DNA of 64,000 bases from WHSW01 sp963821345 (GCA_963821345.1 CAWGDM010000002.1:1-64000), one strand, 5' to 3'; shown: positions 47,211 through 57,189, counted from the stretch's first letter. Notes: a model not told the origin generated them from the sequence alone. Made by a program: numbers and translations.

Positions 47211-49671
47211 CTAGCGATGCCCGTCGAACGAGATCACCTGCTGGATCCCGCTCGGGCGGTTGGTGTAGCGCATCGTGTACGGCAGCAGGCCCGGCGCGAA
47301 CTTGATCCGCTCGCGGGTCGCGTCTGAGCGCCACAGGCTCGGGTCCGAGGTCCCCTGGGCCGTCGCCAGCTCGGTCCCCGACTGCGCGATCGCGTTCCAG
47401 ATCGCCTTCTGGCAGGCCTTCAGCTTGCCGTTGCCGCAGTAGCTGTTGTTGAACGGGGCCTTGTTCTTGATCCCCAGCAGCGTGCGGATGTCGCGGTCGA
47501 AGTACTGATACCAGCCGTCGTACTGGCCGCCCGGCGGCAGGTTGAACCGCGAGAAGATCGAGTCGAGCTCGTCGAGCTGCGGGCCGATCTTCGGCGCCAT
47601 GAAGGCGTCCGCGATGTTGTTCCAGGAGCCGTCCATGGACGCCGCACCCGGATCGTCGATCTTGCCGTCGAGGTCGCGGTCGAGGCGGCTGCCGCCACGC
47701 TTCTTCCAGGCCACCATCAGGTCGAGCATCTGCTGGGCCTGGGCGTTGGGCGCCTTGCTGCCCTTGAGCAGCTTGCGAAGCAGCGGCACCGTGTCGATCG
47801 CCCGCACGTCCTGGGTCGCCGCCGCGTTCATCGCCGCGGTGATCGAGGCGAGCGTGAACTTGCCCTTCTTCGACGCCAGCCGGTCGAGGTTCTTGTTCAG
47901 CAGGTCGACGCGCTCGACCGAGCCGTTGTGGCCCCAGGTGTCGTCGGCCGAGCCGAACCCGAGCGCGGTGGTCTGGTTCCAGTTCACGATCCGGCCGTTC
48001 TCGGGGTCGATGCCCTGCGGATGGCCGGCCTTGTCGAGGAACCCGGTCCACTCGTACTTGCCGGTGCCCAGCGTCGGCAGGCCCGGGTCGACGTTCTTGT
48101 TGCGGATCGGCAGCAAGCCCGCCGTGTACATGGCGATGTCCTGGCTGTCCATGTAGAACGAGTTGAACGTCTGCGGGGTCAGCGAGGCCGCCTTGATGAA
48201 CGACTTCGCCGAGTGCACCTGGCCGTTGGAGAGGCGGCGGTTGTAGAGCAGGTCGAGCGAGTCCTTGCCGTAGGACGAGCGCTTCGACGAGATCGCCACC
48301 TTCTCGCCCTTGACGGTCGCGTAGCCGACCACCGGGCCGTGGACCGTGGTCTTGAACGTGACCGGGTCACCGTTGAGGGTGCCGGCGTTGAAGTCGCCCA
48401 TCGCGCGGCACTCGCCCTTGTACATGTACATCGTGTCGCTGCCGTTGCAGAGCTTCTCGACGTACTGGTCGATGATGTCGCCCGAGGCCGAGGTCAGGGT
48501 CGAGGCGAAGTCCTCGCCGCGGCCGATCAGCACGTAGCCGGGGAACGGGGCGGAGGTGGCGCCGCGCCACTGCAGATCGCCGGCGTGCATGTCGATCTCG
48601 TAGGTGAGGCCGGGGTAGAAGTAGCCGATCTGGGGCCCGCCGACCAGCAGCGGGTAGCCGGTCTTCGAGCGGTCGCCGGTGACCATCAGCTCGTTCGACG
48701 CCTGGCGGCGCTGCTTCGGCGGCGCCACCTCGGCGGCGAGCTTCGGGTTGGCGACCGCGGAGGTCGGGCTGAAGCTGTCGTGGTCGAGGATCACGCTGCC
48801 CTTGGCGTTCTTGGGGATCGAGCCGTAGGGGAACTTGCCGTCGACCGAGGTCGAGCAGCTCGGGGTTCTTGAACTGGCGCAGGTCGTTGAAGATGCTCAT
48901 CGCCTTCTTCTTGCTGAACCGCTGCATCAGCCCGGCGAGGAACTCGGAGCGCCGCGACTCGTCGCCGCCGCCCTGGCCGACGAACTGGCCCTTGAGCGCG
49001 TTGAGGGCGTAGATGTCGTTGCGGGTGAACGGCTTCGCGGCGGGGTTGTGGATCGCGTAGTAGTCGTTGATCCCGGAGATGAAGACGTCGATGTCGTGCA
49101 GCACGGCCTGGCCCTCGGGGCCGGCGGCCTCGAGCTGCTGGGTCTGCTTGGCGATCTCGTCCTCGGTCTGCTGGCTGGGCTGGAAGTTCTTCAGCCCGGT
49201 GATCAGGCCGAGGGCATCGAGGTTGGGCGCGTCGATCGCGGCGACGCGGGAGTTGTAGCGAGCCTGCTCGAGCAGCAGCCCGCGATCCTCGGCGGCGATC
49301 CAGCCGGCCGCCCAGACGCCGTCGTCATGGGTGGCCCCGGTGACGTGGGGGACGTTGTAGGAGTCGCGCTCGATCGTCACGCCGGGGCGCGGCACGGTCT
49401 CGATCGTGCTCGGCCCCGCGTTGCCGACCCCGAAGCCCTCGGACTTGAAGTAGGTCGTCAGGTCGGAGGTGTTGACCTGGTCGAAGAGGGGCGTCAGGCC
49501 GTCGTACATCTTCGCCTGCGCGTCGGCGTCGGGGTTGATCGGCACGCCGCCGTACTGGCCCGACGGAATGATGTTGAGCGCCGTGTCGGCGTAGTCCGTG
49601 GCCGCGGTCGCCTGGGCGGGCATCACGATCAGCCCGAACGCGCAACCGAGTGCAATAAGACAACGACGCAT
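47211..49671 (-). CDS. Secreted penicillin-acylase family (Ntn-hydrolase) protein, one frame change
   Basis: About 819 aa if one extra base is discounted. Start ATG 49669-49671 with AAGGGG upstream gives signal peptide RRCLIALGCAFGLIVMPAQA. The N-terminal (alpha) part has VTIERDSYNVPHVTGATHDD and GWIAAEDRGLLLEQARYNSR. The frame breaks after FKNPELLD near 48861, then resumes SVDGKFPYGSIPKNAKGSVI. The beta chain should begin at the serine of QASNELMVTGDRSKTGYPLL, the autocatalytic nucleophile position, with GPQIGYFYPGL following. Such exported acylases cleave amide bonds in beta-lactams, acyl-homoserine lactones or lipid-like amides. The break could be an assembly error. Confidence 0.88.
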
Positions 49672-49778
49672 ACCCGCGATCCCCTTCGTCAGATTCCCGG
49701 CACCCGCCGGCCTCTCTCGACCGAACAACATACTCCGCGGCACGGAGTTGCGCCGCCGCTGACTTATGCTCGCCGCCG

Positions 49779-51621
49779 ATGGTCGGGACCTACGCCAGCT
49801 TCCTGGCCTGTCTCGGCGCCGCGGCGCTGATCGGACAGGCGATCGTGATCGCCTGCGGGCGGCGGCGCTGGTCGCGGCTGGCGCCGGCGATCGGCCTGGC
49901 GGCGCTCTGCCCGCTTGCGTGGTGGACGGTGCGCCTGCCGGGCGAGGCCGACACGGCGATGGTCGCGATCGGCCTCGTCACCGTCCTCTGCGGCGCCTAC
50001 GTCCTGACCCGGGTCGAGGGGCTCGGCGACGCCGTCCGCCGGGGCGTGCCGATCGAGCTCGCCGCGGTGGCGCTCGCCTCGCTGCCGTTCATCATCGAGG
50101 GCCGGTTCGGGATCCTCGGCACCTCGCTGAACCCGGACATGTCGCAGCACCTGTTCGCCGTCGACCGGCTGCTGGTCGGCGGCAGCGAGCGGCTGATCAG
50201 CGACGGCTACCCGCTCGGCCCGCACTCGATCGTCGCCGCGCTGTCGGCGCTCGGGCCGAGCACCGTGCACGCCTTCGACGGGCTGACGCTGGCGATCGCC
50301 GTCGCCACCTGCCTGGCTGCGCTGGCGCTGCTCGAGCCGCTGGGGCCGTGGAGGCGGGCGGTCGGGGCGCTGTGCGTCGGCTTCGCCTACCTGGTCGCCG
50401 CCTACCTGGTCCAGGGCGCGTTCAAGGAGACGATCCAGGCGCTGTTCGTGCTCGCCTTCGCGATCGGCCTCGGCGAGCTGGCCCGGGGCTGGTCGGCGCG
50501 CGGCGCCGGCCCGCGGCCGCTGCGCGCGCTGCCGCTGGCGGTGCTGGCGATCGGCAGCGTCTACGCCTACAGCTTTCCGGGGCTGCTGTGGCTCGGAGGG
50601 GCGCTGGCGATCTGGGCCCTGGTCGAGCTCGGCCGTGCCTGGCGGCGGGCCGGAGCGGCCGAGGCACGGTTGCTGGCGCGGTTGGCGGCGCCGGCGGCGC
50701 TCGCCGCGATCGGACTGCTGGCGGTCGCGATCGCGCCCGAGTCCGGGCGGATCGTCGACTTCGCCTCGTTCGAGACCTTCAATCCCTCCGGGGCGGGGCT
50801 CGGCAACCTGTTCAACCGGCTCTCGCCGCTCGAGGCGCTCGGGATCTGGCCCTCGGGCGACTTCCGGGTCGAGCCCGGCGACGGGGCGGTGCCGGCGTTC
50901 GCCTTCTACCTCGGCGGGGCGCTGGCGCTGGCGGCGCTCGCCTACGGGCTGCGCTGGTGGTGGCGGCGCGGCGAGCGCGCGGTGCCGGCGGCGTTGGCCG
51001 CGGCGGCGTTGCTGTGGCTCTACGCGCTGGTCGCCGGGACCGCCTACCAGGAGGCCAAGGCGCTGGTCCTGGGGGCCCCTCTGGTGATGATGATCAGCGT
51101 CCGCGCGATCCTCGAGCAGGCCCCCGACATTCCCGAGGCGCGCAAGATCCTGCGCCGGCGCTCGCTCGCCATTCTTGGTCCCGAGCCGCGCGCGGCTCGC
51201 CAAGGAGCGACTGGTGGTCGGCGTGCTGGGGATCCTCTTCCTGGCCGGGGTCGCGCTGTCGAGCGGGCTCGCGCTCGCCAACGGCCCGGTGGGCCCCGAG
51301 GGCTACTCGCCCCAGCTCGCCGAGCTCAACGAGCAGCTCGACCCCGGCTCGGGCCTGGTCGTGATCGCACCCGACGAGTTGCTTGACGACCAGCACGGCG
51401 CCGACTGGCTGGCGTGGGAGCTGCGCGGCAACCGGGTCTGCGTGCAGCGCGAGTCGGATGACTCGAACCCTGCGGTGGCCGGCCTCGAGGTCGTCGTGGC
51501 GCTGGATCGCAACGGCGCCGTGGTGCCGCTCGGGGGCTACACCAACGGCATCGCCTCGGCGGACAGCGAATGCCCGCTGATCCCGGACGCCGCCCGCGCC
51601 GATCCCGGCGCGGGCGGCTGA
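49779..51621 (+). CDS. Polytopic membrane protein (glycosyltransferase-like layout), one frame change
   Basis: About 613 aa if one extra base near 51175 is discounted; without that it ends at 51386 with an out-of-frame arginine-rich tail. At least ten hydrophobic helices, for example YASFLACLGAAALIGQAIVI, AIGLAALCPLAWWTVRL and AFAFYLGGALALAALAYGL, and a DMSQHLFAVDRLLVGG loop. The end, VVGVLGILFLAGVALSSGLA followed by an extracytoplasmic domain (DPGSGLVVIAPDELLDDQHG), is found in the other frame. The shape (helix bundle plus short external domain) is like GT-C-type enzymes, but no DxD is plain. Function unknown. Confidence 0.75.
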
Positions 51622-51633
51622 CCGGGGACGGTC

Positions 51634-52113
51634 CTACGACTGGGTGTCGTCGGCGAGCTTCAGCTGGCCGCGGACGGCGCCGTCGGGGTAGTCGAGGCTC
51701 GCGATCTGCGCGTAGAACTTCTCCGGCGAATCGGCGATCCGCTGCAGAAGGTTCTCCTTGACGTTCTTGACGCAGCCCTCGAACGAGCCCTCGCCGTCGA
51801 CCCCGGCGGGCTGGTCGAAGAAGGTGATCTTCGCCTTCGCGGCGTCGCCCTCGGGCGCCTTCGCGATCACGCCGCCGGTCAGCATGTCCAGCCGGTGCGC
51901 CTCGAAGGTGAAGCAGAGCTTCTCCTGGGTCGGCTTGACGAAGGCGTCCAGCTCGACCTTGCCCTTCGGCGCGCCGTCGCCGGGGACGACGTACTTGCCC
52001 TTCATCTTCGTCCCCACCTCGGTGGTGTTGTTGCCGGCGAGCGAGATCGCCGGGATCGCCACCGCGACGGCGGCGAGCGCCACCAGCGCGAGCGTCAGCT
52101 TCGATCGGAACAT
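51634..52113 (-). CDS. Secreted CHRD-like domain protein
   Basis: A 159-aa exported protein; ATG 52111-52113 is preceded by AGGAGGTAGGGAC. Signal peptide FRSKLTLALVALAAVAVAIP with cleavage near SLAG. The mature domain contains KYVVPGDGAPKGKVELDAFV, KLCFTFEAHRLDMLTGGVIA, then GEGSFEGCVKNVKENLLQRI, and ends FYAQIASLDYPDGAVRGQLK. The closing PxGxxRGQL is the typical CHRD signature. CHRD domains are immunoglobulin-like and bind extracellular partners or metals. Two cysteines may form a disulfide. Convergent with the membrane protein gene (12-base gap). Confidence 0.85.
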   Translation of the reverse strand: MFRSKLTLALVALAAVAVAIPAISLAGNNTTEVGTKMKGKYVVPGDGAPKGKVELDAFVKPTQEKLCFTFEAHRLDMLTGGVIAKAPEGDAAKAKITFFDQPAGVDGEGSFEGCVKNVKENLLQRIADSPEKFYAQIASLDYPDGAVRGQLKLADDTQS

Positions 52114-52165
52114 GTCCCTACCTACCTCCTGTCTCGTTTGAAGCCGGGCACGGTAGCGACCCGGC

Positions 52166-52915
52166 GTGAGTAGCATCGCGCCGGTGCCGAAGCTGACCGG
52201 GATCGATCTGCGGGCCGCCGCCAGGCGGCAGTTCGCGCGCGCTGGCTACGACGTCAGGCGGATCACCGGCGACGTCGGCGAGGACCCGTATCGCGACATG
52301 AGCCGATTGGTGACCTCTCCGCGACCGGTGGTCGCCGACGTCGGCGCGAACGTCGGCCAGACGGTCGAGCGGGTGCGGACGACCTTCACCGAGCCGCTGA
52401 TCCACTCGTTCGAAGCCAGCCCGACGACCTTCACCGAGCTCGAACGCCAGGTCGGCGGGCTTCCGGGCGTGCAGGTCGTCAACGGCGCCGTCGGGTCGGC
52501 CGCCGGGCGCATGGAGCTGTTCGAGCACGCCGCCTCTGACATGAGCTCGCTGCTGGAGCCGGGCGAGGAGCTGACCGGGGCGGTCAGGGGCCGCGTCGAG
52601 GTCGACGTCCTGACGCTCGACGACTACGCCGCCGAGCACGGGATCGAGCGCTTCGACGTGCTCAAGTCCGACACCCAGGGCTACGACCTCGAGGTGATCC
52701 GCGGCGCCGAGGGACTGCTTGCGCGGCGCGCGGTCGACCTGGTCCTGATCGAGATCAACATCAGGAGCGCCTACAAGGGGATGCCGCGCCTGGACGAGGT
52801 CTGCGGGCACCTCTTCGACCGCGGCTTCGAACTCGTCGCGTTCTACAACGTCCACTACGTGGGCGACCGGATGAACTGGGCCGACGCGATGTTCGCCCTG
52901 GGAGCGGAGCGATGA
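52166..52915 (+). CDS. FkbM family methyltransferase
   Basis: A 249-aa SAM-dependent O-methyltransferase starting GTG 52166. VVADVGANVGQTVERVRTTF is the SAM-binding motif I (DVGANVG), IHSFEASPTTFTEL the acidic motif II, and ERFDVLKSDTQGYDLEVIRG (FxxxKSDTQGYDLEVxxG) the FkbM signature. These enzymes methylate sugar or polyketide hydroxyls. No glycan cluster is adjacent, though the next gene is thrS, overlapped by 4 bases (ATGA). The coupling to thrS is probably an accident of gene order. Confidence 0.92.
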   Translation: MSSIAPVPKLTGIDLRAAARRQFARAGYDVRRITGDVGEDPYRDMSRLVTSPRPVVADVGANVGQTVERVRTTFTEPLIHSFEASPTTFTELERQVGGLPGVQVVNGAVGSAAGRMELFEHAASDMSSLLEPGEELTGAVRGRVEVDVLTLDDYAAEHGIERFDVLKSDTQGYDLEVIRGAEGLLARRAVDLVLIEINIRSAYKGMPRLDEVCGHLFDRGFELVAFYNVHYVGDRMNWADAMFALGAER

Positions 52916-54858
52916 TCACGGTCACGCTGCCCGACGGCAGCCCGCTCGAGCTCGAGCCCGGCGCGACCGGCGCCGACGCCGCCGCGGCGATCGGCCCGCG
53001 CCTGGCCGCCGATGCGCTCGGGATCAAGGTGGACGGCGAGCTCCGCGACCTTGGCGCGGAGCTTCCCGACGGCGCCGAGATCGCGGTCGTGACCGCGAGC
53101 AGCAAGGGCGCCGAGGCCGACGACGCGCTGTGGCTGATCCGCCACGACGCCGCCCACGTGATGGCGACCGCGGTGGTCGACCTGTGGCCGGGGACGAAGG
53201 TCTCGATCGGCCCGCCGATCGACGGCGGCTTCTACTACGACTTCGAGTTCCCCGACGGCGAGCGCCCGACCGAGGCCGACCTGGAGCGGATCGAGGCGGC
53301 GATGCGCGAGCACATCGCCGCCGACGAGCGGTTCGAGCGCACCGACCTGCCGGCGGCCGAGGCGATCGAGCGCTTCCGCGGCGAGGATCAGCCCTACAAG
53401 GTCGAGCTGATCGAGGACCTCGTGCGCGACGAGGGCGTGGAAACGGTCTCGCTGTATCGCAACGGCCCGTTCACCGACCTCTGCCGAGGTCCGCACGCGC
53501 CCTCGACCGGGCGGATCAAGGCGTTCAAGCTGAATTCCCTGGCGGGGGCGTACTGGCGCGGCGACGAGAACCGCCAGATGCTGACCCGGATCTACGGCAC
53601 CGCATTTCACTCCCAGGCCGACCTCGATCGCCACCTGGAGCTGCTCGAGCTTGCGCGCGAGAACGACCACCGCCGGCTCGGGCCGGAGCTCGACCTGTTC
53701 CGCTTCCGCGAGGAGTCGCCCGGGATGCCGTTCTGGCTTCCGAACGGGACCGTGTTGTTGCGGCTGATCGAGGCCGAGGTCCGCGAGCAGCTGAGCAAGC
53801 GCGGCTACGAGGAGATCAAGACGCCGCGGGTGCTCGACGAGGAGCTCTGGCATCGCTCCGGCCACTGGGACAACTACCGCGAGAACATGTACTTCGTCGA
53901 CCCCAAGTCCGGAGGCGAGGGTGAGGGCGAGGAGCGCCGCTACGCGCTCAAGCCGATGAACTGCCCGGGCGCCTGCCTGGTGTTCGGCTCCACGCGTCAC
54001 TCGTATCGCGAGCTGCCGCTGCGGCTGGCCGAGTTCGGCGACGTCTCGCGCTACGAGCGCGAGGGCGTCCTGCACGGCCTGCTCCGGGTCCGCGCGTTCA
54101 CCCAGGACGACGCCCACGTCTACTGCACGCTCGACCAGGTCCCCGACGAGGTCGACTCGATCTGCGAGGCGATCGACGAGCTGTACGCGCGCTTCGGCTT
54201 CGACCAGGTCCGGGTCGAGCTCTCGACCCGGCCCGAGAAGTCGGTCGGCACCGACGAGGAGTGGGAGCGGGCGACCGCGGGCCTGCGCGAGGCGCTCGAG
54301 CGCCAGGGCCGCGAATACGACGTCAGCCCGGGGGCGGGGACCTTCTACGGCCCGAAGATCGACTTTCACGTCACCGACGCGCTCGGGCGCTCGTGGCAGC
54401 TGGGCACCTGCCAGCTCGACTTCCAGATGCCGGAGCGCTTCGAGCTCAGCTATCAGGGAGAGGACAACGCCGAGCACCGGCCGGTGATGATCCATCGGGC
54501 GCTGCTGGGCTCGATGGAACGCTTCGCCGGGATCCTGATCGAGCATTACGGCGGCCGCTTCCCGGCCTGGCTGGCGCCGGTGCAGGCCGCCGTTCTGCCG
54601 GTCTCCGACCAGTTCGTCGACTACGCCAAGAGCGTCGCCGGCGAGCTCGAGGCCGCCGGGGTGCGGGTGCGCGTCGACGAGCGCTCGGAGTCGGTCGGGC
54701 GCAAGATCCGCGACGCCGAGCTCGCCAAGGTGCCGTTCATGCTCGTCGTCGGCGAGCGCGAGCAGTCGGCCGGCGCCGCCTCGGTGCGATCGCACGAGCG
54801 TGGCGACCTCGGCTCGGTCGCGGTCGGCGAGATCGCGGCCCAGATCGAGTCGGCCTGA
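52912..54858 (+). CDS. thrS: Threonyl-tRNA synthetase
   Basis: A 648-aa class II synthetase that charges tRNA-Thr. The N-terminal TGS domain (ITVTLPDGSPLELEPGATGA) is followed by the editing domain with HDAAHVMATAVVDLWPGTKV, SIGPPIDGGFYYDFEFPDGE and NRQMLTRIYGTAFHSQADLD, then the catalytic core: motif 2 YALKPMNCPGACLVFGSTRH and RVRAFTQDDAHVYCT, motif 3 HRPVMIHRALLGSMERFAGI. The C-terminal anticodon domain ends LGSVAVGEIAAQIESA. Zinc ligands (Cys in MNCPG, His in DDAHV and later IHRALLG) are in place. ATG overlaps the fkbM stop. Intact throughout, unlike pheS. Confidence 0.97.
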   Translation: MITVTLPDGSPLELEPGATGADAAAAIGPRLAADALGIKVDGELRDLGAELPDGAEIAVVTASSKGAEADDALWLIRHDAAHVMATAVVDLWPGTKVSIGPPIDGGFYYDFEFPDGERPTEADLERIEAAMREHIAADERFERTDLPAAEAIERFRGEDQPYKVELIEDLVRDEGVETVSLYRNGPFTDLCRGPHAPSTGRIKAFKLNSLAGAYWRGDENRQMLTRIYGTAFHSQADLDRHLELLELARENDHRRLGPELDLFRFREESPGMPFWLPNGTVLLRLIEAEVREQLSKRGYEEIKTPRVLDEELWHRSGHWDNYRENMYFVDPKSGGEGEGEERRYALKPMNCPGACLVFGSTRHSYRELPLRLAEFGDVSRYEREGVLHGLLRVRAFTQDDAHVYCTLDQVPDEVDSICEAIDELYARFGFDQVRVELSTRPEKSVGTDEEWERATAGLREALERQGREYDVSPGAGTFYGPKIDFHVTDALGRSWQLGTCQLDFQMPERFELSYQGEDNAEHRPVMIHRALLGSMERFAGILIEHYGGRFPAWLAPVQAAVLPVSDQFVDYAKSVAGELEAAGVRVRVDERSESVGRKIRDAELAKVPFMLVVGEREQSAGAASVRSHERGDLGSVAVGEIAAQIESA

Positions 54859-54860
54859 AG

Positions 54861-54932
54861 CCCGCCCTGAAAAGCGGGAGAGGAGCCGCAGCCAAGACCG
54901 GGGGTAGTGGCCCGGGCTGCGCGGCTCCTCTC
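54861..54932 (+). terminator. Large hairpin after thrS, possible terminator or attenuator
   Basis: GAGAGGAGCCGC (54878-54889) pairs fully with GCGGCTCCTCTC (54921-54932), with AGCC/GGCT and CCGGG/CCCGG extending the stem inward. A small hairpin CCCGC...GCGGG (54861-54878) overlaps its foot, so two alternative structures compete. No T run follows, so it is either a Rho-assisted end for thrS or part of the infC leader, 200 bases upstream of that gene. Confidence 0.55.
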
Positions 54933-55059
54933 GCCGACGTCCTTGTCCCGCGGAAACGGATGCACGGAGGTATCCCGCGGACCCACAGCATATACCACAG
55001 ATCGGTTACCTGTCATGTAGTAACGAAGCGTCAGCCCCCGCGACCCGCCGCGCGCCCTT

Positions 55060-55065
55060 TATACT
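55060..55065 (+). promoter_or_regulatory. Candidate -10 box for the infC operon
   Basis: TATACT stands out in a GC-rich spacer 66 bases before the infC start. No consensus -35 lies 17 bases upstream. A second candidate is TTGACG at about 55104 with a 17-base gap to CGTCTA, which would give a leaderless message. The choice is open. Confidence 0.35.
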
Positions 55066-55131
55066 GCCGCCCAATGAAGCGCACCCCGGAACCGGCCTCA
55101 GCTTGACGCTCCCTGGCATCGTGAACGTCTA

Positions 55132-55806
55132 GTGCCGGTCCCGAGGCGATTCGACCGGCAGCCTCCGGAGCGCGACCAGACCCGCATCAACGAGCGGATC
55201 CGCGTCGCCGAGGTGCGGCTCGTCGACGAGGACGGCAGCCAGATCGGCGTCGTCAAGACGGACGACGCGCTGGCGATGGCCGCCGAGCGCGACCTCGACC
55301 TGGTCGAGGTGGCGCCGAACTCGCGCCCGCCGGTCGCCCGGCTGCTCGATTACTCGAAGTACAAGTACGAGCAGGAGCAGAAGGCGAAGGCGGCCCGCAA
55401 GCACCAGCAGCAGGTCAACGTGCGCGAGATCAAGCTGCGCCCGAAGATCGCCGACCACGACTACGAGACCAAGAAGGGCCACGTGGTCCGCTTCCTGCGC
55501 CACGGCGACAAGGTCAAGGTGACGATCATGTTCCGCGGCCGCGAGCAGGCCCACCCGGAGCGCGGCCGGGCGCTGCTGGAGCGGCTGTTCGAGGACATCT
55601 CCGAGTTGGCGACGATCGAGTCGGCGCCCCAGCAGGAGGGCCGCAACATGCACATGATGCTCGGCCCGACGCGCCAGGCGATGGCCAAGGACGAGGCGCC
55701 GGCCGAGCCCGCCGCCACGGGGACCCCCGCGCCCGCGGACACGGCCGCGGCCACCGAGACCGCGACCGAGGCGGACTCCGGCGACGAGCCCGCCGCGGCC
55801 GCCTGA
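55132..55806 (+). CDS. infC: Translation initiation factor IF-3
   Basis: A 224-aa IF-3 starting GTG 55132. It binds the 30S subunit and checks start codon pairing. Sequence shows RINERIRVAEVRLVDEDGSQ, LDLVEVAPNSRPPVARLLDY and YKYEQEQKAKAARKHQQQVN in the N-domain and linker, and KEIKLRPKIADHDY-type (here REIKLRPKIADHDYETK), KVKVTIMFRGREQAHPERGR and MHMMLGP in the C-domain. A 45-residue acidic Ala/Thr/Pro tail beyond the usual end is common in actinobacteria. Unusual start codons are typical for infC. First of the infC-rpmI-rplT operon. Confidence 0.96.
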   Translation: MPVPRRFDRQPPERDQTRINERIRVAEVRLVDEDGSQIGVVKTDDALAMAAERDLDLVEVAPNSRPPVARLLDYSKYKYEQEQKAKAARKHQQQVNVREIKLRPKIADHDYETKKGHVVRFLRHGDKVKVTIMFRGREQAHPERGRALLERLFEDISELATIESAPQQEGRNMHMMLGPTRQAMAKDEAPAEPAATGTPAPADTAAATETATEADSGDEPAAAA

Positions 55807-55813
55807 ATTAGCC

Positions 55814-55861
55814 GCCTCAACAACGGCGGGGCTCGGCTTCGGCCTTTGGCCTACGCCTCAC
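55814..55861 (-). repeat. Dispersed intergenic repeat (argC-argJ type), inverted
   Basis: On the minus strand GTGAGGCG, then a variable part, GAAGCCGAGCC, CCGCCGTTGTTGAGGCG. The same flanks and core make up the tandem units at 61791-61891. It lies between infC and rpmI and can fold through AGGCCAAAGGCC and the GGCGG/CCGCC ends. Confidence 0.5.
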
Positions 55862-55887
55862 AGCTTCTGCTTCAATAGTCGGCTCCG

Positions 55888-56094
55888 ATGCCGAAGATGA
55901 AGACCCATTCGGGCGCCAAGAAGCGCTTCCGTAAGACCGCCAGCGGCAAGCTGCGCGGCCGTCGCGCGTACTCGAGCCACATCCTCGAGAAGAAGTCGCC
56001 GAAGCGCAAGCGGCGGATGGCGCGGCCGGTCGAGATCTCCGAGAAGGACACCCACAAGGTCAACCGGCTGCTGCCGGGGAAGGCCGGCCGATGA
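55888..56094 (+). CDS. rpmI: 50S ribosomal protein L35
   Basis: A 68-aa basic protein, PKMKTHSGAKKRFRKTASGK, LRGRRAYSSHILEKKSPKRK, ending HKVNRLLPGKAGR. This is the L35 signature (PKMKTHSGAAKRFKxTxSGK). It sits 82 bases after infC and overlaps rplT by 4 bases (ATGA). In the operon infC-rpmI-rplT, L20 usually represses L35 and itself through the leader. Confidence 0.97.
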   Translation: MPKMKTHSGAKKRFRKTASGKLRGRRAYSSHILEKKSPKRKRRMARPVEISEKDTHKVNRLLPGKAGR

Positions 56095-56450
56095 GCCGCG
56101 CCACCAACGCCGTCGCCCGCAAGCGGCGCAAGAAGAAGGTCCTCAAGCAGGCGAAGGGCTACTGGGGGCGCAAGCACTCCAGCTACCGGTTCGCGAACGA
56201 GCAGTTGATGCGGTCGGGCCAGTACGCCTACCGCGACCGCCGGGTGCGCAAGCGCGAGATGCGCAAGCTGTGGATCATCAGGATCAACGCCGCCGCCAGG
56301 CGCGAGGGCATGAGCTACTCCGAGTTCATCCACGGCCTCAACGAGGCCGGGGTCGAGGTCAACCGCAAGATGCTGGCCGACATCGCCGTGCGCGATCCCG
56401 AGGCGTTCCGCCGATTTGCCGAGCAAGCCCGGGAGGCCGTGGCGGCCTAG
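56091..56450 (+). CDS. rplT: 50S ribosomal protein L20
   Basis: A 119-aa ribosomal protein, SRATNAVARKRRKKKVLKQA, KGYWGRKHSSYRFANEQLMR, KREMRKLWIIRINAAARREG and SYSEFIHGLNEAGVEVNRKM. The basic N-terminal extension threads into 23S rRNA and the C-domain binds its surface; in other bacteria it also represses its own operon. The end EAFRRFAEQAREAVAA is normal. The rho-independent terminator 26 bases downstream closes the operon. Confidence 0.97.
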   Translation: MSRATNAVARKRRKKKVLKQAKGYWGRKHSSYRFANEQLMRSGQYAYRDRRVRKREMRKLWIIRINAAARREGMSYSEFIHGLNEAGVEVNRKMLADIAVRDPEAFRRFAEQAREAVAA

Positions 56451-56475
56451 CTGACCGCCGAAACGAACTTCCACC

Positions 56476-56500
56476 GGGCGCCCCTGCAGGCGCCCTTTTT
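56476..56500 (+). terminator. Rho-independent terminator of infC-rpmI-rplT
   Basis: GGGCGCC (56476-56482), loop CCTGCA, GGCGCCC (56489-56495), then TTTTT (56496-56500). A textbook intrinsic terminator, the clearest in the window. The ATG of the following methyltransferase lies six bases beyond. Confidence 0.92.
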
Positions 56501-56506
56501 GTTTCC

Positions 56507-57189
56507 ATGATCACGAGCAAGGACAACGAGAAGCTGAAGCTGATCCGCAAGCTCGCGGAGCGCAAGCACCGCGAGCGCGAGCGGCTGTTCGTCGCCGAGG
56601 GCGAGGATCTGGTCGCGGCGGCCGCGGCGCGCCGGCGTCGAGCCCGAGTTCGTGCTCCGGGCCGGGGTGGACGTCGAGCCCGAGCTGCTCGACGCGGTCA
56701 GCTCGCTGGGGTCGGGAACGCGGATGATCGGGGTCTATCGGCTGCCAACCGGGCGAGGCCACCGGCTTCGGCGTCTATCTGCACCAGGTCGGCGACCCGG
56801 GCAACGTCGGCACGATCGTGCGCACCGCGCATGCCCTGCTCGGCGCCCGCGTCGTCCTCGGCCCGGATTGCGCCGACCCGTTCGGGCCCAAGGCGGTACG
56901 GGCGAGCATGGGCTCGATCTTCGCGATCGCACCGACGACCGGAACGCCGGGCGACCTGCGGGCGCCGGTCGTCGGGCTGGTCGCCCACGGTGGCGCGGCC
57001 CCGGACGACGAACCGGTCGGCGGCCTGGTGTTCGGCTCCGAGCGTGGCGGCCTGCCGGACGACGTCGCGTCCGCGTGCGAGAGGCTGTGGACGATCCCGC
57101 TGCGCGACGGGGTCGAGTCGCTGAACGTCGCGGCCGCGGCGGCGATCGCGCTGGGACGGATATCGTCGGCCGCCGCCGGATCGAGATGA
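56507..57189 (+). CDS. TrmH/SpoU family RNA methyltransferase, two frame changes
   Basis: About 227 aa after correcting two one-base gains. Frame 1 opens ITSKDNEKLKLIRKLAERKH with RLFVAEGEDLVAAA, the usual N-terminal RNA-binding part. Frame 2 (from about 56632) gives PEFVLRAGVDVEPELLDAVS. Frame 3 (from about 56752) gives GFGVYLHQVGDPGNVGTIVR, SERGGLPDD and IPLRDGVESLNVAAAAAIAL, the knotted SPOUT domain with all three SAM motifs. It 2'-O-methylates rRNA or tRNA. Its position before pheS is common. The two changes in a short conserved gene suggest base-calling error. Confidence 0.85.

Noticed and set aside
49764..51281. A 505-codon antisense frame over the membrane protein gene
   Set aside because: Composition is almost only R, Q, A, P, G and D, typical of noise. 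The sense strand has regular membrane helices.
52855..54795. A 646-codon open frame antisense to thrS
   Set aside because: It is a reverse-frame shadow caused by GC-rich third codon positions. The thrS frame has every synthetase motif, and the antisense protein has none.
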